Shown piece by piece: positions 1 through 4,798 of a stretch of 7,502 nucleotides of DNA. The notes below the pieces were generated by a model that did no database searches, was not told the DNA's origin, and saw only the letters and a program-made list of their open reading frames with translations. This DNA comes from Elusimicrobiota bacterium (GTDB lineage Bacteria > Elusimicrobiota > Elusimicrobia > UBA1565 > UBA9628), in the NCBI GenBank assembly GCA_023700845.1, contig JAMPYD010000084.1, forward strand, positions 1 to 7,502, read 5' to 3'. Position 1 is the stretch's first letter. The number at the start of each line of letters is the position of its first letter. Made by a program: the position numbers and the translations under genes.

Positions 1-374
1 CCGCCTTCTCCGAGGCGCCCGCCCCCTCGAGCCGGACCGGACCCGCGGGGAACCGCTCGAACCTCGTCCCGCCGGGACCTCCGCCCGTCCGTCCGGCGGC
101 GGCCGTCCCGCCGGCCTCGGGCCGCTCGCTGTCGAACCCGAGCAGCCTGCGCGGAGCGACCGCCGACGAGGTCGCCGGCCTCATCCCGAAGGACTGGGTG
201 GCCCGCCCGATGCGGACCGGACGCGGCACGATCTACGAGATGCCCGGAACCCGCGGCGCCGACATCATCCAGATCTCGCGCGGCAATCCGCGCGCGCCGG
301 ACCCGCTCCACCAAGGGACCTATGTTAAGATTTCCCGGGCCGGATCGACGATCCGCATCGAGCTCAAGCCATGA
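1..374 (+). CDS. C-terminal fragment of a protein with a polymorphic-toxin-like tip domain (5' end outside window)
   Basis: The frame is open from the window edge (first full codon at 3) to TGA at 372-374, giving the last 123 residues of a longer protein. Residues 1 to about 50 are rich in Pro, Ala, Ser and Gly and look like a disordered linker. From about residue 53 (ATADEVAGLIPKDWV) a compact domain follows, with a Gly-rich GRGTIYEMPG segment, then DIIQISRGNP and an ending close to DPLHQGTYVKISRAG before a short basic tail. From memory, this layout (a DEV..LIP..W start, a GGGT-like turn, an 'I.i..GNP' strand, then 'H.GpYVkiSr.G') resembles C-terminal domains on RHS and other polymorphic toxins; this could not be checked by search. 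The domain is net basic (about 11 Lys/Arg against 7 Asp/Glu). The small gene that follows overlaps by ATGA, as an immunity gene would. No catalytic residue can be assigned with certainty; H and the conserved Asp/Arg residues are candidates. The N-terminal delivery part is unseen, so a secreted or injected toxin is inference. Confidence 0.6.
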   Translation, partial: AFSEAPAPSSRTGPAGNRSNLVPPGPPPVRPAAAVPPASGRSLSNPSSLRGATADEVAGLIPKDWVARPMRTGRGTIYEMPGTRGADIIQISRGNPRAPDPLHQGTYVKISRAGSTIRIELKP

Positions 375-715
375 AGACCGACAACGACGCCGAACGGATC
401 GTGCTCCTCAACGCCCGCGAGGACTACGGCCTGCTGTGGCAGATCCTCGACGAGGTCCGCGCGGCCATGCCCGGGGCGGCTCCCGAAGCGGCGCTTCGCG
501 CCGCCCGCGAGGCGGTTTTTTCCCTCATGGCCAAGGGCCTGCTGGACGTCTACAGGCGAAGCTCCCGAAAGGTTCCTTTCGAGCGCCTCGACGCGGCCGA
601 CGGCGAGGCGGCCCTCAACGCGGACGAGTATTGGCGAGGCGACGATACGGACCCCGTCGAGATCGCGGTCGCGGCCACGCCGAAAGGCGGCGAGGCTCAC
701 GAGACACCGGCGTGA
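371..715 (+). CDS. Small acidic protein, candidate immunity protein or partner of the upstream toxin-like gene
   Basis: This 114-aa protein starts at ATG 371, which overlaps the upstream TGA (ATGA), so translation is probably coupled. A GAG about 8 bases upstream is a weak ribosome-binding site. The protein has no signal peptide or membrane segment, so it should be cytoplasmic. The N-terminal two thirds looks helical (EDYGLLWQILDEVRAAMP, then an Ala/Arg-rich helix and LMAKGLLDVYRR), like a small winged-helix or helical-bundle fold; the C-terminal third is acidic (NADEYWRGDDTDPVE). Overall it carries roughly 22 acidic to 14 basic residues. It vaguely recalls short uncharacterised actinobacterial proteins with a 'GLWE...LL..GLV.LYR' pattern, a recollection only. 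Acidic charge, small size and the position directly behind a basic toxin-like domain suggest an immunity protein, but no Imm family is recognised. Its codons GTT TTT at 514-519 are unusual for this GC-rich DNA and form the T-run of a terminator-like structure. Confidence 0.72.
   Translation: MKTDNDAERIVLLNAREDYGLLWQILDEVRAAMPGAAPEAALRAAREAVFSLMAKGLLDVYRRSSRKVPFERLDAADGEAALNADEYWRGDDTDPVEIAVAATPKGGEAHETPA
484..521 (+). terminator. Terminator-like hairpin with T6 inside the small gene
   Basis: CCGCC (501-505), loop CGCGA (506-510), GGCGG (511-515), then TTTTTT (516-521): a GC stem directly followed by six T, the classic intrinsic terminator form. Just upstream is a second hairpin, CGAAGC (484-489) with GCTTCG (493-498) around a 3-base loop. 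The stem is only 5 bp and lies in a translated frame, so translating ribosomes would normally suppress it. It could act as an attenuator when translation of the small protein fails, or be chance. Confidence 0.3.
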
Positions 716-730
716 TTTATCCGTTATACT
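701..730 (+). promoter_or_regulatory. Sigma-70-like promoter for the 738-2062 unit, probably giving a leaderless mRNA
   Basis: A -10 box TATACT (725-730, 5 of 6 to consensus) lies 18 bases downstream of GAGACA (701-706, 4 of 6 to TTGACA). Transcription would start about 7 bases past the -10 box, at or next to the A of ATG 738. No Shine-Dalgarno sequence lies between the box and the ATG. The upstream stop codon (713-715) falls in the spacer, so the promoter overlaps the end of the previous gene. It is one of only two AT-rich spots in the window. Confidence 0.55.
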
Positions 731-737
731 AAACCGC

Positions 738-1391
738 ATGCGCGCCGCCCTGCTCGCCGTCCTTTTCCTCGCGCCCGCCCTTCCGGCGGCGGCGGCGCCC
801 ATGGACAACCAAGCTCCGACCCTTTGGCAGGAAAGGTTCTTCTGGGACGCGCTGCTGACGGCGCGCGACCGCCTGGCCCGCCAGCAAAGCGACCCGATGA
901 TGATCCCGGTGATGAAGGCCATCGCCGGGCAGGTCGCGCAGCAGGTGGCCAACCTCGCCCAGATCCATCAATACGTGAAGGCCCAGGGCGACAACCTGCG
1001 CTACGCCTACGCCCAGCCCGACCCCCAGCCGAGCCTCGAGACGATCATCAACAACTTCGAGACCCTGACGACGGGCTGCGATCAGGTGCGCCAGAACCTC
1101 TATTACCTGACCGCCCGGCAGCGCATCGCGAGCTCCCAGGCGCTCCCCGACCCGGAGATGTACCAGACCGGCCTGCTGATCCTGGGGCAGGTCCAGCAGC
1201 TGCAGCTGACCCTGAACGCGCTGTACACCGACATGAACGCCGTCCGCGGCATCGTCATCGAGAACAACTGGGCCAACGACAAGAACTTCAGCAACAAGAC
1301 CGAGGAGCTGATGCGCAGCATCGTGCGCGTGCAGGACTCGGTGTTCGCGGTGTACAACGCCGGCTACGAGCTGGCGATGCGATGCCGGTGA
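738..1391 (+). CDS. Secreted helical protein of unknown function
   Basis: The protein has 217 aa. Residues 1-20 form a clear Sec signal peptide: MR, a Leu/Ala-rich core, and an Ala-rich end suited to signal peptidase I cleavage before PMDNQ. This supports ATG 738 over the internal ATG at 801. The mature part (about 197 aa) is rich in Gln, Asn, Leu and Ala and should be nearly all helical: about residues 28-83, 98-131, 139-175 and 184-213, with Pro-rich breaks (QPDPQPS at 93-99, LPDPE at 136-140). Two cysteines, C114 (TTGCDQ) and C216 (the penultimate residue), could form a disulfide after export. The helical, Gln-rich pattern recalls periplasmic coiled-coil or helical-bundle proteins, but no family is recognised. 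No lipobox or membrane segment other than the signal is seen, so the likely place is the periplasm or outside. It overlaps the following hydrolase gene by 10 bases, so the two are probably co-expressed from the promoter at 701-730. Confidence 0.85.
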   Translation: MRAALLAVLFLAPALPAAAAPMDNQAPTLWQERFFWDALLTARDRLARQQSDPMMIPVMKAIAGQVAQQVANLAQIHQYVKAQGDNLRYAYAQPDPQPSLETIINNFETLTTGCDQVRQNLYYLTARQRIASSQALPDPEMYQTGLLILGQVQQLQLTLNALYTDMNAVRGIVIENNWANDKNFSNKTEELMRSIVRVQDSVFAVYNAGYELAMRCR

Positions 1392-2062
1392 CGGCCGCCG
1401 CCGTCGTCGTCGCGGCCGTCCAAGCGGTGAGCTTCGCGACGAAGGACGGCTGGAGCATCGCGGCGTCCTACCGCCCCGCCGCCAAGGGCAAGGCGACCGT
1501 GGTCCTCGCCCACGGCGTGGGCAGCGCGGGCGCGGAGTGGAGCCGCTTCGCGGAGGCGCTGGCGGCCAAGGGCGTCGGCACCCTCGCGCTCGACCTGCGC
1601 GGCCACGCCGGCAGCCGCCGGGGCCCGCCCGGCTCGACGGATTTCACGGGGTTCGACGCCCGTCTCTCCTGGCCCGCCGCCGCCGAGGACCTGCGCGCCG
1701 CGGCCGCCTGGCTCAAGTCCAAGGGGGTGCCCGACGGGCGCGTCGCCTTCGGCGGCGCCTCGATCGGCGCCAACCTCGCGTCGATCGTCGCGGCGGAGCG
1801 CAAGTCCGCGCCCTTTCTTCTTCTGCTGTCCCCCTCGGGCAATTATCGCGGCGTGATGCCGAAGACCCGCAAGGGTCTCAAGACCTTGGCCGCGGCCTCC
1901 CCGGCCGACGGCTACGCGCTGATCCGCGTCCGGGAGCTCGAGGCGGACAAGTCCGCGGAGACGCTCTATCCGCCCGCGGGCCACGGGGCGCAGATGTTCG
2001 AGGACCCCGCGACCTTCGAGCGCGTCGTCGCCTGGACGGCGGCCGCGGCCGCCCCCCGCTGA
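1382..2062 (+). CDS. Alpha/beta hydrolase (dienelactone hydrolase / serine esterase-like)
   Basis: The protein has 226 aa. The frame is open far upstream of 1382, but only as antisense-like composition inside the previous gene; ATG 1382, overlapping its stop by 10 bases, is the sensible start. Fold landmarks: oxyanion-hole HG in VVLAHGVGSAG (H44-G45), LALDLRGHAGS (68-78) after the next strand, the nucleophile elbow GGASIGAN with Ser127 (124-131), and the catalytic His201 in AGHGAQMF (199-206). The acid is less clear: where an Asp would follow strand 7 the sequence reads LIRVRELEADKSAETL, so Glu185, Glu187 or Asp189 is the likely acid. This is the family of small hydrolases acting on esters, lactones or acylated compounds; the substrate is unknown. 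The first 17 residues are hydrophobic and Ala/Val-rich (MPVTAAAVVVAAVQAV) but have no positive charge, so export is uncertain. It likely forms an operon with the secreted protein upstream and ends one base from the convergent binding-protein gene. Confidence 0.85.
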   Translation: MPVTAAAVVVAAVQAVSFATKDGWSIAASYRPAAKGKATVVLAHGVGSAGAEWSRFAEALAAKGVGTLALDLRGHAGSRRGPPGSTDFTGFDARLSWPAAAEDLRAAAAWLKSKGVPDGRVAFGGASIGANLASIVAAERKSAPFLLLLSPSGNYRGVMPKTRKGLKTLAAASPADGYALIRVRELEADKSAETLYPPAGHGAQMFEDPATFERVVAWTAAAAAPR

Positions 2063-2070
2063 CCTAGCGG
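2056..2070. repeat. 5-bp inverted repeat across the convergent gene ends
   Basis: CCGCT (2056-2060) and AGCGG (2066-2070) flank five bases holding parts of both stop codons: TGA 2060-2062 on plus and TAG read from 2066 on minus. It is the only hairpin centred on the junction of the two convergent genes. It lacks a T-run on either strand, so use as a bidirectional terminator is doubtful. Confidence 0.2.
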
Positions 2071-2873
2071 TTCGAGGCGGGGCCGCCCGGCGAGACGAAC
2101 GTCGTCGAGCTCGCGGCCAGGGCGGGATAGACGACCTTCTCGACGGGGCGTCCGGCCAGCAGCTCGCGGGCGGCGCGCGCGGCCTCCCGGCCGCAGTCCC
2201 GGAAGGAGACGGTGAGCTCGCCGCGCACCTCGTCCATGACGAGGCCCGCCGCAGGAGCGAAGAAGGGAACCGAGCGGGCGCGGGAGAACTCGCGCGCCGC
2301 GCCGAACGTCTCCGGCGTCACCGAGGCCGGATCGGGCGCGAGCCAGACGCCGTCCGCGCTCACGCCGTCCCGGCGCAGCAGGCGCGGCAGGCCGTCCGGA
2401 CCCGACAGGATCCGGTCCTCGATCGCGACGCCGGCCTTTCCTCCGGCCTCGGCCGCGCGCCGGAGGAACTCCGGCTCCGGGGGAGCGGCGCGCACCGCGA
2501 GCAGGCGGCGCACGCCCGCCGCCGCCAGCAGGCTGACGAAGCGCTCGGGCGACGGCGTCATCGCGACGCGCACCGTCGCGGCGCCGGCGTCGTCGTCCCG
2601 GTACGCCGGGGCGAGCGCGACGACCGTCGGCGCGCCGGAGCGCCGCGCGCGCATCGCGGCGTGGCCGCCGAGCGCGACGATCACGCCGTGCGGGCCCGGC
2701 GGCAGGGCGCGCCCGGCGGGCGCGGTGTCGACGGCCTCGCCCCACTCCGCGAGGAAGCCGTCGAGCGCCTCGCGGAAGGACGGGGTCAGGGGCTCGCTGA
2801 TCACGACGAGCGCCTGCGCGGCGCGGGCCGCGCATGGGGCCAGGAGCAGCAGCGGCAGCAGGAGCGCGCGCAT
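2064..2873 (-). CDS. Periplasmic ABC-type substrate-binding protein (PF04392-like), no transporter partner visible
   Basis: The protein has 269 aa from ATG 2873, whose A is shared with the TGA of the TonB receptor gene (TGATG). An ATG two codons earlier (2879, MVMRALLL) is possible. Residues 1-19 form a Sec signal peptide with an AARA end; the Cys14 context (LAPC) is a poor lipobox. The mature protein has the two-lobed pattern of the 'ABC transporter substrate binding protein' family: ALVVISEPLTPSFREALDGF (21-40), VIVALGGHAAMRA (64-76), TVVALAPAYRDD (83-94), VRRLLAVRA (121-129), the hinge segment SADGVWLAPDPASVTPETF (172-190), VPFFAPAAGLV (202-212), then REAARAARELLAGRPVEKV (229-247) before the final strand. 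It is a little shorter than typical members, about 300 aa. These proteins bind small ligands in the periplasm. No permease or ATPase gene lies beside it, so it may supply a sensor or a distant transporter. It is the last gene of the minus-strand operon. Family confidence is good; the ligand is unknown. Confidence 0.8.
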   Translation of the reverse strand: MRALLLPLLLLAPCAARAAQALVVISEPLTPSFREALDGFLAEWGEAVDTAPAGRALPPGPHGVIVALGGHAAMRARRSGAPTVVALAPAYRDDDAGAATVRVAMTPSPERFVSLLAAAGVRRLLAVRAAPPEPEFLRRAAEAGGKAGVAIEDRILSGPDGLPRLLRRDGVSADGVWLAPDPASVTPETFGAAREFSRARSVPFFAPAAGLVMDEVRGELTVSFRDCGREAARAARELLAGRPVEKVVYPALAASSTTFVSPGGPASNR

Positions 2874-4798
2874 CACCATCGCACCACCGCCCCGCCCTGG
2901 ATCCGCCGGGGGACGAGAAGGCCGTCGACGTACTCGCGGCGGTACGGCTGCTCGAGGTTCTGCCCGGCGACGAACACCTCGAGCCAGGAGGCCGGCGACC
3001 AGGACACGCGCGCGTCCAGGCGCCAGAAGGCCGGGATCTCCGCCTGCGCCGCGCCCGACGTGGAGTCGGCCTTGTGCGCGTCCTTCCAGCCCGCGTTCGC
3101 CGAGGCCCGCAAATCGAAGGGAAGCGCCCAATCGAAGCCGAAGTTCGCCTTGTGGCGGGGCGTCGTGTTCAGGTAGATCGCGTGGGCGTCCTGGTCGGCG
3201 ACGGTCTCCTGCGTGTAGTTGGAATAGAGGGAGCGGCCCGGGCCGGCCCGCCAGCGCAGCCCGGCCTCGAGCCCGCGCAGGATCACCGTATTGGTGTTGT
3301 CGTAGGCCAGGTTGTAGACGTTGGGCCCGCTGGTCTGATCCAGGTTGATGTGGTCGCGGATTTCCGTGTAGAAGCCGGTCAGCTCGAGGGTGAGGGCCTT
3401 GTCGCGGAGCTGGCCGCGCCAGCCGACCTCGTAGTTCGTCAGCGGCGATGGGTTCAGCGAGCGGTTGCCCGCCAGATGCCCGCCCAGGAACCCGTTGCCG
3501 ATGTCGAAGTTGAAATCGGCGTAGCGGTGCAGGATCTGGGGCTTGACGTTCGCGCGGGAGTACGAGGCCCGGAAGGAGTGCTCCTCGACGGGGGCCCAGA
3601 GCACGGCGCCCTGGAAATCCTTGTGGTAGCCGCCGGCGTCGGCCGTCTCGTGGTTCATGCCGCCCATGACGCTGACGGTGGGCACGACCTCGATCGACTG
3701 GTGCAGGTAGCCGCGTACCGTGCGGTTGGTCCGCAGCGGCGTCGCCCCGTACAGGTAGGCCGAGCCGGACGCGGCGTAGCGCCAGGCGGCGCCGTAGGTC
3801 GTGTGCAGGCGGCCGCCGCCCCACGCGATCGAGTGCAGGCCCTCGGCGTCGTACTGCCAGAAGCGGGAGCTCGTGTCGCGGCCGGCGGGATCCGGGAAAT
3901 CGCTCGAGAGCGACTCGTTGCGCGAGGCGCGGAACTCGACGGTCGAGTCCGGGCCGACGGGAGCCTCGAGCCGCGCGAGCTGGAAGTCCGTGAACATGTA
4001 CCCCTGCGGCTTGAGGCCGGAGGTCTTCCCGAAATTCTGCCGGTCGAGGCCGGCCATCAGCTCGAGCGTGGCCTCGCCGACGCGCGCCCAGCCGCGGACG
4101 TTGCCGGTGTGGTCGCGGTTGAAGTCGTGCCCCTGCGTGCCGGGGTCCGCGGCCGTCGGAGCGCCCCCCTGCGTGCGGGACGTCGCGCTCAGGCGCAGGC
4201 CGCCGCGCTCCCCGGACGCCTCTCCGGCGGCGGAGAGCTCGCCGAAGCGCCCCGTCCCGCCCCGGGCCGCCGCCTCGCCCTTGAAGGGGCCGGAGGGACG
4301 GCGCGTGATGATGTTGATGACGCCGAGGCCGGCGTTCGAGCCGTACAGCGCGGCGTTCGGGCCGCGCACGATCTCGATGCGCTCGATGTCCTGGAGCTGG
4401 ACCGGGATCTGCTCCCACAGGGTCACGCCGGAGCGCGGGTCGTAGAGGCTGCGCCCGTCCAGCAGGACCAGCAGCTCGTGGGAGTTGTCGCGCGGGGTCC
4501 CGCGCACCGAGACGACGGCCCGGTTGGAGCCCGCGCTCGAGCGGCCCTCGACGACGTCGAGGCCGACGCGGAACCGCAGGAGGTCCCACAGGTTGACGAC
4601 GCCGGACGCGGCGATCTCCTCGGCCGTGATCACGTCGACGGGCACCGGCGAGCCCTGCGTGGGCCCGACGCGCCTCAGCGCGGTGGACGCGCGGCCCTCG
4701 CCGGCGAAGAAGCGGAACGCCTCGTCGGCCGGCTTGGGCTGCGCCGCCGCCGGAGCGGCGAGCAGAGCGAGGAGAGCGGCGAGGCGCGCGCTAGACAC
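2873..4798 (-). CDS. TonB-dependent outer-membrane receptor
   Basis: The protein has 641 aa and starts with GTG at 4798. A strong Shine-Dalgarno GGGGAG (4812-4807) lies 8 bases upstream, inside the kinase gene, and a signal peptide (residues 1-19, ending PAAA) begins directly, so the start is secure. The kinase stop (4791) lies downstream, an 8-base overlap. The plug domain runs from about residue 48 to 166: PVPVDVITAEEIAASG (51-66), LWDLLRFRVGLDVV (70-83), VSVRGT (96-101), LVLLDGRSLYD (110-120), and IERIEIVRGPNAALYGSNAG (138-157) followed by INIITRRP (161-168), the classic signatures. The rest is a 22-strand-type beta-barrel with aromatic girdle repeats, a near-terminal VAGQNLEQPYRREY segment, and a final Trp, as outer-membrane barrels need for assembly. 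RASTALRR near residues 36-43 sits where related receptors carry a TonB box, but the box itself is not certain. Receptors of this size (near BtuB) import iron chelates, cobalamin or other scarce ligands using TonB energy; the substrate cannot be read from the sequence. Neither TonB nor ExbBD is in the window. Confidence 0.93.
   Translation of the reverse strand: MSSARLAALLALLAAPAAAQPKPADEAFRFFAGEGRASTALRRVGPTQGSPVPVDVITAEEIAASGVVNLWDLLRFRVGLDVVEGRSSAGSNRAVVSVRGTPRDNSHELLVLLDGRSLYDPRSGVTLWEQIPVQLQDIERIEIVRGPNAALYGSNAGLGVINIITRRPSGPFKGEAAARGGTGRFGELSAAGEASGERGGLRLSATSRTQGGAPTAADPGTQGHDFNRDHTGNVRGWARVGEATLELMAGLDRQNFGKTSGLKPQGYMFTDFQLARLEAPVGPDSTVEFRASRNESLSSDFPDPAGRDTSSRFWQYDAEGLHSIAWGGGRLHTTYGAAWRYAASGSAYLYGATPLRTNRTVRGYLHQSIEVVPTVSVMGGMNHETADAGGYHKDFQGAVLWAPVEEHSFRASYSRANVKPQILHRYADFNFDIGNGFLGGHLAGNRSLNPSPLTNYEVGWRGQLRDKALTLELTGFYTEIRDHINLDQTSGPNVYNLAYDNTNTVILRGLEAGLRWRAGPGRSLYSNYTQETVADQDAHAIYLNTTPRHKANFGFDWALPFDLRASANAGWKDAHKADSTSGAAQAEIPAFWRLDARVSWSPASWLEVFVAGQNLEQPYRREYVDGLLVPRRIQGGAVVRW

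Noticed and set aside
320..331. TATGTTAAGAT as a promoter for the small gene
   Set aside because: The bases encode the conserved-looking YVKIS strand, match the -10 consensus only 4 of 6, and have no -35 box; ATGA coupling already explains expression.
322..732. A 136-codon frame overlapping the small gene, and possible frameshifting at the T6 run into it
   Set aside because: The product is Arg-rich low complexity, and no proper slippery heptamer is in phase; the 371-715 frame has balanced composition and a coupled start.
824..1381. N-terminal extension of the hydrolase frame, giving 412 aa
   Set aside because: The extra 186 residues are a shadow of the secreted-protein gene; the hydrolase fold begins after ATG 1382.
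2038..2053. A 16-bp perfect palindrome (GGCGGCCG and its complement)
   Set aside because: It encodes the Ala-rich C-terminus of the hydrolase in GCG/GCC codons; such GC palindromes arise by chance in this composition.
2874..4589. N-terminal extension of the binding-protein frame, giving 841 aa
   Set aside because: The extension is an Arg/Pro/Gly-rich shadow of the TonB receptor gene. The real start is at the signal peptide MRALLLPL at 2873 (or two codons earlier).
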